A stretch of 48,615 nucleotides of DNA from Candidatus Borkfalkia faecigallinarum (GCA_019114625.1 DXFD01000060.1:1-48615), one strand, 5' to 3'; counted from the stretch's first letter, positions 1 to 8,137 are shown. Notes: generated from the letters alone by a model not told the origin. Numbers and translations: made by a program.

Positions 1-1287
1 ATCACCGACGAGCAGATCGCAGACCTGAAAAAATATGCGGACGACATCAACTATGACGACGCCCGTCGCTTCGAGCACGAAGTGCGGCACGACGTCATGG
101 CGCACGTCAAGGCGTACGGCGAACAGGCGAAAAAGGCGAAGGGGATCATCCATCTCGGCGCCACCTCCTGCTATGTGACCGACAACGCCGAGGTCATCGT
201 CATCGACGACGCCCTGCGCATCGTCGAGACCAAGCTGGTCAACGTCGTGGACAAGCTCAAAAAGTTTGCCCTGCGCTACAAAGATCTCCCCACGCTCGGC
301 TTCACCCACCTGCAGCCCGCGCAGCTGACCACCGTCGGCAAGCGCGCGACCCTGTGGCTGTCCGACCTTTTATTGGACTATCAGAACCTCAAACACCTGC
401 AAAGCTGCGTTCGGCTGCGCGGCGTGAAGGGTACGACGGGCACGCAGGCGAGCTTTTTGGACCTTTTCGACGGCGACGGTGAAAAAGTCAAGCAGCTCGA
501 GCGCAAGGTCGTCGCCAAATTGGGGTACGACAAAGTGTACGGCGTGACCGGCCAGACGTATCCGCGCAAGTTCGACTACAACGTGCTCTGCGTCCTTTCG
601 CAGATCGCGCAGAGCGCCTATCGCTTCTCCAACGACATCCGCCTGCTGCAGAACATGAAGGAGATCGAAGAGCCCTTTGAAAAGAGCCAGATCGGCTCCT
701 CGGCGATGGCGTACAAGCGCAACCCCATGCGCAGCGAGCGCATCGGCTCGCTGGCGCGCTATGCGATCAGCCTGCCGACCAACGCGGCGATCACCGCCTC
801 TACGCAGTGGTTCGAGCGCACCCTCGACGATTCCGCCAACAAGCGCATCGTCATCGCGCAGGCATTCCTCACCGTCGACGCCGTTCTCAACCTGTACATG
901 AACGTCGCCGAAAACCTCGTCGTGTATGAAAAGGTCATCGCCAAGCACATCGCGGCGGAGCTCCCGTTCATGGCGACGGAAAACATCATCATGGAGTGCG
1001 TCAAGGCGGGCGGCGACCGTCAGGAGCTGCACGAGCGCATCCGCGTCCTGTCCATGCAGGCGGGCAAAGTCGTCAAAGAGGAGGGCGGCGACAACGACCT
1101 CGTCGCCCGCATCCGCAAGGACGAGATGTTCCGCGCCGTATGGGACAAGCTCGACGCCATGCTCGACGCCAAAAACTTCATCGGCCGCAGCAGCGCGCAG
1201 GTGGAGGAGTTCATCTCCGCCGAGATCGACCCTGTCCTCGCCTCCCACGCGGCGGGTTTGGGCGCGCACGGGGAAGTGAACGTATAA
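1..1287 (+). CDS. purB: adenylosuccinate lyase, 5' end outside window
   Basis: Cleaves SAICAR to AICAR and adenylosuccinate to AMP, each releasing fumarate; cytosolic, fumarase/aspartase superfamily. The open frame enters at base 1 with no start codon, so 428 C-terminal residues are visible and roughly 50 N-terminal ones are missing by family length. The superfamily signature [15 protein letters not shown] is clear, as are [16 protein letters not shown] and TSCYVTDN, which carry active-site residues in the family. The gene ends in GEVNV. Its last codons lie inside a 77-bp tandem duplication, so the second copy repeats the stop region just downstream. It is separated from the purE-L cluster by about 37 kb but serves the same pathway. 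The next operon has its own promoter. Confidence 0.96.
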   Translation: MTDEQIADLKKYADDINYDDARRFEHEVRHDVMAHVKAYGEQAKKAKGIIHLGATSCYVTDNAEVIVIDDALRIVETKLVNVVDKLKKFALRYKDLPTLGFTHLQPAQLTTVGKRATLWLSDLLLDYQNLKHLQSCVRLRGVKGTTGTQASFLDLFDGDGEKVKQLERKVVAKLGYDKVYGVTGQTYPRKFDYNVLCVLSQIAQSAYRFSNDIRLLQNMKEIEEPFEKSQIGSSAMAYKRNPMRSERIGSLARYAISLPTNAAITASTQWFERTLDDSANKRIVIAQAFLTVDAVLNLYMNVAENLVVYEKVIAKHIAAELPFMATENIIMECVKAGGDRQELHERIRVLSMQAGKVVKEEGGDNDLVARIRKDEMFRAVWDKLDAMLDAKNFIGRSSAQVEEFISAEIDPVLASHAAGLGAHGEVNV

Positions 1288-1415
1288 CAAAAGAGCGGCC
1301 TTTTTGCGTGCCGCGCGCCTCTGCCGCATGGCGGGGCTGCGCGCACGGGGAAGGGAACGTATAACAAAAAAGCGGTCTTTTTGCGTGCCGCGTGCCTCTG
1401 CCGCCCGGCGGGCGC
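1262..1415 (+). repeat. 77-bp tandem duplication at the purB 3' end
   Basis: Copy 1 (1262-1338) begins inside the last purB codons at GCGCGCACGGGGAAG. Copy 2 (1339-1415) begins with the same bases and differs at only a few positions. Both contain ACGTATAACAAAA, the purB stop region, then a GC-rich stretch with short dyads such as CCGC-ATG-GCGG. The rest of the 1288-1567 gap holds only the promoter of the next operon. Confidence 0.9.
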
Positions 1416-1486
1416 AGCGGCGAAACCAAACCAAAAACGGAGCGGATTTCATCCGCAAAACAGGGCGGCGAGCCGCGTGTAAATGT

Positions 1487-1516
1487 TTGACAGCGGCCCG
1501 CCGTCTGCTTTATAAT
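1487..1516 (+). promoter_or_regulatory. promoter of smsCB
   Basis: TTGACA at 1487-1492, 18-bp spacer, TATAAT at 1511-1516. The transcript should start near 1523, on a GATCTT-TC-AAGATC dyad (1523-1536) that could be an operator or a 5' hairpin. Confidence 0.85.
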
Positions 1517-1567
1517 TTGCGGGATCTTTCAAGATCGCGCAAAAGACATACCGCAGCAGGAGAACGA

Positions 1568-2290
1568 ATGTTAGAGCTGAAAAATATTTCATATTCGGTG
1601 CGCGACGAAGCGACGGGCGCCGAGCAGGAGATCCTCAAAGACGTCGACCTGACCTTTGACGACGGCGCGATCAGCGTCATCACCGGCCCGAACGGGAGCG
1701 GGAAATCCACCCTGATCCGCATCCTCATGGGCTTTGTCCGCCCGACGTCCGGCACCATCCTCTTCAACGGCGAGGACGTGACCGACCTGTCCGTGACCGA
1801 GCGGGCGCGCAAGGGGTTCACGATCGCCTTCCAGCAGCCCGTCCGCTTCAAGGGGATCACGGTCAAAAAACTTTTGGAACTTGCGAGCGGCAAGACGATG
1901 GACACGGACGCCATGTGCGAGTGCCTCTCTTCGGTCGGCCTGTGCGCGCGCAACTATATCGGCCGCGCGGTGGACGGCACCCTGTCCGGCGGCGAACTCA
2001 AGCGCATCGAGCTCGCGACGGCGATCGCCAAGGGGGGCGAAGTGTTCCTCCTCGACGAGCCGGAGGCGGGCATCGACCTTTGGAGCTTTGAAGATCTCGT
2101 CAAGGTGTTCGAGCGGCTGCACGACAAGACGGTGATCATCGTCAGCCACCAGCAGCGCATCATGGAGACGGCGGACAAGATCGTCCTGTTTGAAAACGAC
2201 CGCCCGGTCAGCGTCGGCCGCAAGGAAGAAATGTTCAAGAAACTGACGCAGCGCCCCAATCTCTGCTGGCGGAACGTCAAGGAGGACTGA
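1568..2290 (+). CDS. smsC: SufC-like ABC ATPase of a minimal Fe-S assembly (Sms/SUF) system
   Basis: A 240-residue soluble ABC ATPase that powers the scaffold SmsB in Fe-S cluster assembly. Walker A GPNGSGKS lies near residues 40-47, the signature LSGGE at 139-143, Walker B FLLDEP at 160-165 followed by EAGIDLWSF, then VSHQ as the switch His. The segment after Walker B is of the SufC type rather than a transporter ATPase. I chose the ATG at 1568 because AGGAG sits just before it and the promoter lies at 1487-1516; an open frame extends further upstream but would begin before the promoter. The partner starts 3 bp after the stop. No SufS, SufU or SufD gene is adjacent, as expected for a two-gene system. 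Confidence 0.88.
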   Translation: MLELKNISYSVRDEATGAEQEILKDVDLTFDDGAISVITGPNGSGKSTLIRILMGFVRPTSGTILFNGEDVTDLSVTERARKGFTIAFQQPVRFKGITVKKLLELASGKTMDTDAMCECLSSVGLCARNYIGRAVDGTLSGGELKRIELATAIAKGGEVFLLDEPEAGIDLWSFEDLVKVFERLHDKTVIIVSHQQRIMETADKIVLFENDRPVSVGRKEEMFKKLTQRPNLCWRNVKED

Positions 2291-2293
2291 GTT

Positions 2294-3220
2294 ATGGCTA
2301 CGATGGATAAGACGGACGAGCAGCTTTTGGAGACCATCGCCGATCTGCACGGCATTCCGGAGGGCAGCTTCAACATCCGCAAGAACGGCAAACTGCTCGC
2401 CCGCAATTCGGACGCGGACGTCGAGATCGTTTCCAAGACGGACAAGGACGGCATCGACATCATCGTCCGCCCGGGCGTCAAAAACAGATCGGTGCACATC
2501 CCCGTGCTCCTGACCGTGGGGGATCTTCACGACACCGTCTACAACGACTTCTTTATCGGCGAGGATGCGGACGTGACCATCGTCGCCGGCTGCGGCATCC
2601 ACAACGCGACCTGCGCGGATGCCGAGCACGACGGCATCCACACCTTTCATCTCGCAAAAAACGCGCGCGTGCGCTATATCGAGCGGCACTACGCCGCGGG
2701 CGGCGGCAGCGGCAAAAAGGTCTTTGATCCGGTCACGAATATCGAGCTCGCCGAGGGCGCGCAGTTCACGCTCGAATCCACGCAGCTGGGCGGCGTGACG
2801 CATACCGACCGCAAGACGTACGCGAAAGTGGGCGAGCGCGCGCAGCTCATCGTCAAGGAAAAGATCCTCACCGACGCGGAGGAGACCGCCGTCACCGATT
2901 TCAAGATCGAGCTCGTCGGCCGCGACAGCCGTGCGGACATCGTCAGCCGCAGCGTCGCGCGCGGCCATTCCCGGCAGGAATTTCGTTCCGATCTGGTCGG
3001 CAAGAGCGCGTGCTTCGGCCACGTCGAGTGCGACGGCATTTTGCTCGAAGGCGCGCGCATCGTCTCCGTCCCGCAGATCGACGCGGTCGATCCGGAGGCG
3101 AGCCTCGTACACGAGGCGGCGGTCGGCAAGATCGCGGGGGAGCAGCTGATGAAGCTGATGAGCCTCGGGCTGACCGAACAGGAAGCGGAGGACGCGGTCA
3201 TCCGGGGATTTTTGAATTGA
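2294..3220 (+). CDS. smsB: SufB/SufD-family Fe-S scaffold of the minimal Sms system
   Basis: 308 residues, much shorter than classical SufB (about 470). It has the C-terminal beta-helix core of the SufBD family: GHSRQEFRSDLVG, CFGHVECDGILLEG, then VHEAAVGKIAGEQL and a final helix with SLGLTEQEAEDAVIRGFL. The HEAAVGKI segment matches the site where SufB/D contacts SufC. Together with the upstream ATPase this gives the two-component architecture described as SmsCB (formerly SufBC) in archaea and some anaerobic bacteria. It probably forms a homodimeric scaffold, replacing the SufB-SufD heterodimer. The start follows smsC by 3 bp and the stop is followed by a strong terminator. Confidence 0.87.
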   Translation: MATMDKTDEQLLETIADLHGIPEGSFNIRKNGKLLARNSDADVEIVSKTDKDGIDIIVRPGVKNRSVHIPVLLTVGDLHDTVYNDFFIGEDADVTIVAGCGIHNATCADAEHDGIHTFHLAKNARVRYIERHYAAGGGSGKKVFDPVTNIELAEGAQFTLESTQLGGVTHTDRKTYAKVGERAQLIVKEKILTDAEETAVTDFKIELVGRDSRADIVSRSVARGHSRQEFRSDLVGKSACFGHVECDGILLEGARIVSVPQIDAVDPEASLVHEAAVGKIAGEQLMKLMSLGLTEQEAEDAVIRGFLN

Positions 3221-3240
3221 AAAAAGATTTGTTTTTTACG

Positions 3241-3280
3241 GCCGATCGTGCGCATTTTGGAGTGCACGGTCGGCTTTTCC
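3241..3280 (+). terminator. terminator of smsCB
   Basis: GCCGATCGTGC (3241-3251) pairs with GCACGGTCGGC (3264-3274) with a single G-U wobble and is followed by TTTT. Confidence 0.85.
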
Positions 3281-3285
3281 TTATT

Positions 3286-3312
3286 TTGCGAAGTACTCTG
3301 CCTGACATAAAT
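3286..3312 (+). repeat. palindromic boundary element, copy A
   Basis: AGTACTCTGCCTGACATAA at 3292-3310, preceded by TTTTGCGA. One of four related copies; the others are at 20432-20460, 33343-33370 and 45085-45112. Each lies between operons, this one right after the smsCB terminator. Confidence 0.6.
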
Positions 3313-3389
3313 CGCGCATTGCGGCGCTTCGGATCGGGCGAGGAACACAAAAGGCGGTAATTTATTTTGCCGCACGGGAGGGCAGCCTC

Positions 3390-3419
3390 TTGACAAGGCC
3401 TTCCTTTCCGTATTATAAT
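3390..3419 (+). promoter_or_regulatory. promoter of copA
   Basis: TTGACA at 3390-3395, 18-bp spacer, TATAAT at 3414-3419. The leader of about 90 nt holds two near-repeats of GCGCGCCGG-TTTGC (about 3446-3480) that can form GC-rich hairpins. I see no recognisable CsoR or CopY box. Confidence 0.85.
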
Positions 3420-3518
3420 AATCACGACTTTTACGGTAGGAATTTGCGCGCCGGTTTTGCTTCGCGCGCCGGCTTTGCGCCGCGCGCGGAGCGGCGGATA
3501 CAGGGAGAGGTCGAGGAT

Positions 3519-6020
3519 ATGCAGCAGAAATTCAAAGTGACGGGCATGACCTGCGCGGCGTGTTCGGCGGGGATCCAAAAGCGGGTCGGGAAGATGCAGG
3601 GCGTCCGCCGCGCGGACGTCAGCCTGATGGGCGAGTGCATGGAGGTGGATTACGACGAGTCCGCCGTCGGCGCGGACGAGATCGTCCAAGCGGTCGCCGC
3701 GCTCGGCTACGGCGCGAGCGTCGACGACGGTTCGCCCGCCTCGCCGCGCGCCGAAAAGAAGGCGAATTCCTTCGGTGAGGAGGCGAAGCGGCTGCGCGCG
3801 CGCTTTTTCGCGTCCCTGTGTTTTCTCCTGCCGCTCATGTATTTTACGATGGCGCACATGTTCGGCGCACCCCTTCCCTTTTTCTGGGACCCGCACGAGA
3901 GCGCGCAGAACTTCGCGCTCATGCAGCTGCTTCTGACGACGCCCGTCCTGTTCATCAACTTCGCCTTTTTCACGAGCGGGGTGCGCGCGCTGTGCAAGCG
4001 GGTGCCGAACATGGACACGCTCGTCAGCCTCGGCTCGGCGGTCTCCTATCTGTACAGCGTCGTCGTGCTGTTCGTCATGCCCTTCGCGCAGGACGCGCAC
4101 GCCCTCGCGATGGAGGATCTGTTCTTTGAATCGGCGGCGATGGTGCTCACGCTCGTCACGCTCGGCAAGTGGCTGGAGGCGCGCTCCAAGAGCCGCACGG
4201 GCGAGGAAGTGGAAAAGCTCCTGCGCCTCGCGCCCGATCAGGTCACCGTCGAGCGCGGCGGCAGCCTGCGCACCGTCCGCCTTTCCGAAGTCGTCCGCGG
4301 CGACGTCGTCGTGGTGCGCCAGGGGGACAGCATCCCCGTAGACGGCGTCATCCTGTCCGGGAACTCCTTCGTCGACAAATCGGCGATCACCGGCGAGAGC
4401 CTGCCTGTCGAGGTGGGAGAGGGGGATCTCGTGACCAGCGCCTCCGTCAACACGGGGAACGTGCTGCGCATCCGCGCCGAAAAGGTCGGCGAGGACACCG
4501 TGCTCTCCAAGATCGTGCGCATGGTGCGCGAGGCGGGCGCTTCCAAGGCTCCCATCGAAAAGGCGGTAGACAAGATCGCCGGCATCTTTGTGCCGGCCGT
4601 GCTCGCCGTCGCCCTCCTCACCTTCGTCATCTGGATGATCCTTTGGAGCACGGGCGCCGTGGCGGTGACCGTCCCCGAAATTTTGAGCATGGCGATCAGC
4701 GTGCTCGTCATATCCTGTCCCTGCGCGCTCGGCCTGGCGACGCCCGTCGCGGTCATGGCGGCGACGGGGCGGGCGGCGTCGATGGGCATCCTCTTCAAGG
4801 ACGCGGAGGCGCTGCAAAAGGCGAAGGGCATCCGCACGGCGCTGCTGGACAAGACGGCGACCATCACCGAGGGCAAGCCGCGCGTGACGGATATCGTGAC
4901 CTACGGCGGCTATACGGCGGAGCGCGCGCTCGCGCTGGCGGCTTCGGTCGAGCTCAATTCCAACCACCCGCTCGCCTCCTGCATCGTCGAGCGGGCGCGC
5001 GCGGCGGGCGCCGACTTCGCGGCGGCCGGGCAGTTTTCCTATCTCCCCGGCAAGGGCGCGCAGGCGGCGTGCGGCGGCAGCGTCTGCCGCATCGGCAACC
5101 GGCGCCTGCTCGAAGAGGCGGGCGTGGACGCCGCCGCGGCGGAAGCGGATGCGGCGCGCCTCGCGGACGAGGGGAAGACGGTGCTCTATTTCTCCGTCGG
5201 CGGCGAAGCGGCGGCGCTGTTCGCGGTCGCGGACACCATCAAGGCGGGCAGCGCGGAGGCAGTCGCGGGGTTGAAGGCGCGCGGCATCGCCCCCGTCATG
5301 CTCACGGGCGACAGCCGTCAGGCGGCGCAGGCGATCGCGCGGCAGGCGGGCATCGACACGGTCATCGCCGAAGTGCTTCCGCAGGACAAGCTGCGCGCCG
5401 TCGCGGACAGCAAAAAGTCGGCGGTCACGGCGATGGTCGGCGACGGCATCAACGATTCGCCCGCATTGAAGGAGGCGGATATCGGCGTCGCGATGGGCGA
5501 CGGCACGGATGTCGCCATCGATTCGGCGGACGTCGTGCTGGTGGGCGGCGATCTGCGCGCGCTGAGCGCGGCCGTCGATCTGAGCCGGGCGACGGTGCGC
5601 AACATCCATGAAAACCTGTTCTGGGCGTTTCTCTACAACGTGCTCTGCATCCCGATCGCGGCGGGCGCGCTGTACGCCGTCGGCGTCGTGCTCAGCCCCA
5701 TGATCGGCGCGCTCGCGATGAGCGTCAGCTCGGTCTTTGTCGTGACCAACGCGCTGCGGCTGATGCGCTTCCGCCCGAAAATCAATATCGAGCCCCGTAC
5801 GGGCAAAGGAGAGAAAGAGATGAAAAAGATCCTGATGATCGAAGGTATGAGCTGTCCGCATTGCAGCGCCCGCGTGGAGAGCGCTCTCAATGCGATCGAG
5901 GGCGTCCGCGCGGCGGTCGAACTCAAAAAGAAGCGCGCTATCGTCGAGACGGAAGTCGCCGACGACGTGCTGATCAAGGCGGTCGAGGATGCCGGCTACA
6001 AGGTGACCGCCGTCAAGTAA
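3519..6020 (+). CDS. copA: copper-translocating P1B-type ATPase with C-terminal CopZ-like domain
   Basis: 833 residues; exports Cu(I) across the cytoplasmic membrane. In order: N-terminal HMA domain with GMTCAAC (9-15), paired membrane helices, actuator TGES, the metal-channel CPC at 400-402, phosphorylation site at D444, N-domain HP motif (NSNHPLAS), GDGIND hinge, final helices, and a second HMA domain with GMSCPHC from about residue 768. The phosphorylation motif reads DKTAT, not the near-invariant DKTGT. I chose the ATG at 3519 because it has GAGG upstream and directly precedes the HMA fold; an upstream in-frame start would overlap the promoter. The C-terminal HMA carries its own ribosome site (see 5820-6020). 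A second HMA at the C terminus is uncommon for CopA. Confidence 0.93.
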   Translation: MQQKFKVTGMTCAACSAGIQKRVGKMQGVRRADVSLMGECMEVDYDESAVGADEIVQAVAALGYGASVDDGSPASPRAEKKANSFGEEAKRLRARFFASLCFLLPLMYFTMAHMFGAPLPFFWDPHESAQNFALMQLLLTTPVLFINFAFFTSGVRALCKRVPNMDTLVSLGSAVSYLYSVVVLFVMPFAQDAHALAMEDLFFESAAMVLTLVTLGKWLEARSKSRTGEEVEKLLRLAPDQVTVERGGSLRTVRLSEVVRGDVVVVRQGDSIPVDGVILSGNSFVDKSAITGESLPVEVGEGDLVTSASVNTGNVLRIRAEKVGEDTVLSKIVRMVREAGASKAPIEKAVDKIAGIFVPAVLAVALLTFVIWMILWSTGAVAVTVPEILSMAISVLVISCPCALGLATPVAVMAATGRAASMGILFKDAEALQKAKGIRTALLDKTATITEGKPRVTDIVTYGGYTAERALALAASVELNSNHPLASCIVERARAAGADFAAAGQFSYLPGKGAQAACGGSVCRIGNRRLLEEAGVDAAAAEADAARLADEGKTVLYFSVGGEAAALFAVADTIKAGSAEAVAGLKARGIAPVMLTGDSRQAAQAIARQAGIDTVIAEVLPQDKLRAVADSKKSAVTAMVGDGINDSPALKEADIGVAMGDGTDVAIDSADVVLVGGDLRALSAAVDLSRATVRNIHENLFWAFLYNVLCIPIAAGALYAVGVVLSPMIGALAMSVSSVFVVTNALRLMRFRPKINIEPRTGKGEKEMKKILMIEGMSCPHCSARVESALNAIEGVRAAVELKKKRAIVETEVADDVLIKAVEDAGYKVTAVK
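5820..6020 (+). CDS. possible separately translated CopZ-like copper chaperone inside copA
   Basis: The last 66 codons of copA encode a complete HMA domain: MKKILMIEGMSCPHCSARVE at the start and EDAGYKVTAVK at the end. An in-frame ATG at 5820 is preceded by AAAGGAG (5805-5811) with 8 nt between, a near-ideal Shine-Dalgarno site unlike the surrounding coding sequence. The ATPase C terminus and the HMA join through a short basic linker (residues about 752-767). So the cell may make both the fused form and a free chaperone. E. coli makes a free N-terminal copper-binding domain from copA by frameshifting; internal initiation would be a different route. Expression as a separate protein is inference. 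Confidence 0.5.
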   Translation: MKKILMIEGMSCPHCSARVESALNAIEGVRAAVELKKKRAIVETEVADDVLIKAVEDAGYKVTAVK

Positions 6021-6091
6021 GCCGCGCGCGGCCGCAGCCTATGCCGCCCGGCGGGCGGCGCATCCGCAAAAAGTGTATCGACAACAGAGGG

Positions 6092-6119
6092 GCGGGCGAT
6101 CGTTTGGATCGCCCGCACT
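6092..6119 (+). terminator. probable terminator of copA
   Basis: Perfect 10-bp stem GCGGGCGATC (6092-6101) / GATCGCCCGC (6107-6116), loop GTTTG, but only a short T-rich tail. Upstream, at 6040-6060, is the GC dyad GCCGCCCGGCGGGC, also seen near 1400. Confidence 0.6.
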
Positions 6120-6162
6120 TTCCGATCGTGCAGTCGTATGTAAACGGTTTCAAAGGCCGCCG

Positions 6163-6191
6163 TTGACAAAGTTGCCTGCGTTTGCTATAAT
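6163..6191 (+). promoter_or_regulatory. promoter of 6269-7525
   Basis: TTGACA at 6163-6168, 17-bp spacer, TATAAT at 6186-6191: a consensus sigma-A promoter about 75 bp before the first gene. Confidence 0.85.
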
Positions 6192-6268
6192 CAATATGCA
6201 TCCGGGCTGTTGCGGGTCGTCTGCCGACGAAAATAAGATACAGATATGTAAAGGCGTAAAATGATGCG

Positions 6269-6751
6269 ATGAGTAAGAGAGCGATAAAACAAGGAAAATG
6301 GCAGCGGATCTTTGACTTTGATTTTGGTAACCGCGATTTTTTTACGATTGCGACGGATCGCTACAAAATAGTGATGAGCGGCGGCAGCGTATCTGTTTCC
6401 GATAGTCGCACGGGTGAGCAGCTGTTTCAAAAGGGAGGGTTTCATTATCTCTATACGGGCGACGTTTCGCCGGACGAAAATGTGCTTGCTGCGTTAGAGA
6501 ACGGAAAGCATTTCTATATTTTTTCGCTGCAAAATTTCGGCGCGCCAAGACGCGTAACGCTGCCGCGCGGCTATGAAAGCATCGACGGCTACCCATCCTT
6601 TTCTGCGGACGGCGACGAACTTATGGTGCCTGCAAGTATATACCGTGCAGGTGAATACCATTACTTCTTGTGCAAGTACGATACCGCTGCTTATCATTTA
6701 CTCTCTATGGAAGAAATTGGCGATGACGAATTTCCCTTTTGGCCGGTCTGA
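6269..6751 (+). CDS. hypothetical protein with propeller-like repeats
   Basis: 160 residues of unknown function, with no signal peptide or membrane helix. Two stretches look like beta-propeller blades: SPDENVLAALENGKHFYIF and SFSADGDELMVPAS, each an 'S-D-G' turn followed by strands, as in WD40/PD40-type repeats. At this length it would be about three blades, so it may be a fragment or a domain. Base composition is visibly less GC-rich than its neighbours, and so is codon choice, which suggests later arrival. The ATG at 6269 has no strong Shine-Dalgarno site, only a weak purine run. It shares a transcript with the lipoprotein gene that follows. Confidence 0.6.
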   Translation: MSKRAIKQGKWQRIFDFDFGNRDFFTIATDRYKIVMSGGSVSVSDSRTGEQLFQKGGFHYLYTGDVSPDENVLAALENGKHFYIFSLQNFGAPRRVTLPRGYESIDGYPSFSADGDELMVPASIYRAGEYHYFLCKYDTAAYHLLSMEEIGDDEFPFWPV

Positions 6752-6802
6752 TGACGGTACCGCGGTCAAAATAATGCATATGCAAAATAGGGAAGGAAGA
6801 TC

Positions 6803-7525
6803 ATGAAAAGATACTGCTTATCGCTCGTCGCGGCACTTCTGTGTGTTGCCTGCCTTTCGGGGTGCTCGCTTTTGCCGCAATACAGCGACCCTGCGCGCAT
6901 GGAGATAGACGGGCAGACCTTTGTCACGGGCTTTTACGATCACCTTTGGCCGGACGGCATCGTCGTCGGTGAAGGCGAGCCTGCGGCATTTGAAAGCGAA
7001 TATCATATTTGGTGGAAGGTAGACGGCGCGCCCTTCGAACTGTATTGCGCTCAGAATAAAGAAGCGTTGTATTGGAACCCAGCCATCTATTGCAGGGAGA
7101 GCGAGTTTGAAGAGGTCGAGGCCTACTATGCCGATCCCGAAAATTATCATTTTTATATCGGCAGATACCTCGAAGAGGATACGAGCGTCCTGCTCGGCAA
7201 CGATGACGAGGCGTATGCCGAGCGGGCGATCGGGTTTATCATGGAATTGGACAGCACCTTCGGCGTCGGCGGCATCTTCGACCCCTTTATGGAGAAAACG
7301 GTCGCTTTCAGCGGTGAGGTATCGGGCTATGACAGGGTGACCATATACCGCGTCAGCAAGGACGGTTTCTTTACGACCCTCCATATGGAACTCGCCGTCT
7401 GCGACGGCGGCCTGTACAGATATCGGTCTTACGACGAGCAAAAGGACCAGACGATTTTTTATCGCTTTGACGACGACGTGAGCGAGCATATGGTCAATTT
7501 ATTTGAACGATACGAATTGATCTGA
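6803..7525 (+). CDS. putative lipoprotein of unknown function
   Basis: 240 residues. The N terminus is a lipoprotein signal: basic MKR, a hydrophobic stretch, and lipobox LSGC with Cys21 as the predicted lipidated residue. The mature part is acidic and aromatic (YHIWWK, YYADPENYHFYIGRYLEED) and I recognise no domain. It should sit on the outer face of the membrane. The start is well supported by GGAAGGAAG 5 bp upstream. The gene lies 51 bp after the propeller-like gene, probably in the same transcript, and shares its lower GC content. No terminator is evident before the next promoter. Confidence 0.75.
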   Translation: MKRYCLSLVAALLCVACLSGCSLLPQYSDPARMEIDGQTFVTGFYDHLWPDGIVVGEGEPAAFESEYHIWWKVDGAPFELYCAQNKEALYWNPAIYCRESEFEEVEAYYADPENYHFYIGRYLEEDTSVLLGNDDEAYAERAIGFIMELDSTFGVGGIFDPFMEKTVAFSGEVSGYDRVTIYRVSKDGFFTTLHMELAVCDGGLYRYRSYDEQKDQTIFYRFDDDVSEHMVNLFERYELI

Positions 7526-7599
7526 AAAGGACAAGCGCCCCATTCGCGCCTATTCGACGCGCAAACCGCCCATCCGCCAAAAGGCCCCGCAAGCGCTCG

Positions 7600-7629
7600 T
7601 TGACATTTTCGTGCGGCGTATTCTATAAT
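7600..7629 (+). promoter_or_regulatory. promoter of the ArsR-family gene
   Basis: TTGACA at 7600-7605, 18-bp spacer, TATAAT at 7624-7629. No clear 12-2-12 ArsR/SmtB operator overlaps it. Confidence 0.82.
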
Positions 7630-7684
7630 AGTGTCGCGTCACGAAAGGGCGCCCCGCGGCCGCGGGCAAAGGGGGAGAGGGGAG

Positions 7685-8026
7685 ATGGAAGAGCAGATGC
7701 TTTTGCTGGATAAGCGCACGCAGGCGATGGTGGAGAGCTATATCCCGTCGGGGGATACGCTGGAGGGGCTTGTCTGCTTTTTCTCCGTCTTTGCAGACGG
7801 AACGCGCCTGCGCATCCTCTCCGCGCTCGCCGTCACCGAGCTGTGCGTCACCGACCTCGCCCGTCTGCTGCGCATCCACCAGACGACAGTTTCGCACCAG
7901 CTGCGCCTGCTCAAAAACCTCGGCATGGTGCGCGCCAGCCGCTGCGGCAAGGTCATCTTTTACAGTCTGCGCGGCGATACCGTCAACGACGTCCTGTGCA
8001 AGGGGGCAGAATTTTTGGGCCTTTGA
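7685..8026 (+). CDS. ArsR/SmtB-family winged-helix regulator
   Basis: 113 residues. The winged helix-turn-helix is clear: FADGTRLRILSAL, ELCVTDLARLLRIHQTTVSHQLRLLKNLGMV, then the wing GKVIFYSL. In metal sensors of this family helix 3 reads ELCVCDL; here it is ELCVTDL, keeping one Cys and losing the other, so an alpha-3N thiolate site is incomplete. The ligand cannot be read from the sequence. ATG 7685 has GGGGAG just upstream; a GTG 54 bp earlier would lie right at the transcription start. It stands alone with its own promoter and terminator. Control of the nearby copper ATPase is possible but not shown. Confidence 0.88.
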   Translation: MEEQMLLLDKRTQAMVESYIPSGDTLEGLVCFFSVFADGTRLRILSALAVTELCVTDLARLLRIHQTTVSHQLRLLKNLGMVRASRCGKVIFYSLRGDTVNDVLCKGAEFLGL

Positions 8027-8100
8027 GCGCCCGCCGCTTGCGGCCGTTCAGCGGGGCGCTTCGCGCGGGCAAAAACAAAGGGCGGCGGACGAAAAAACAA

Positions 8101-8126
8101 AGGGCGGCGGCTGCCGCTCTTTTTTT
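8101..8126 (+). terminator. terminator of the ArsR-family gene
   Basis: AGGGCGGC / GCCGCTCT stem (one wobble) with loop GGCT, followed by a run of T. Confidence 0.85.
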
Positions 8127-8137
8127 CGCGCATTTTA

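Noticed and set aside
3198-5861. 887-codon open frame on the minus strand opposite copA
   Set aside because: Arg/His/Asp-rich shadow typical of GC-rich antisense frames; it lies fully opposite a gene with clear domains.
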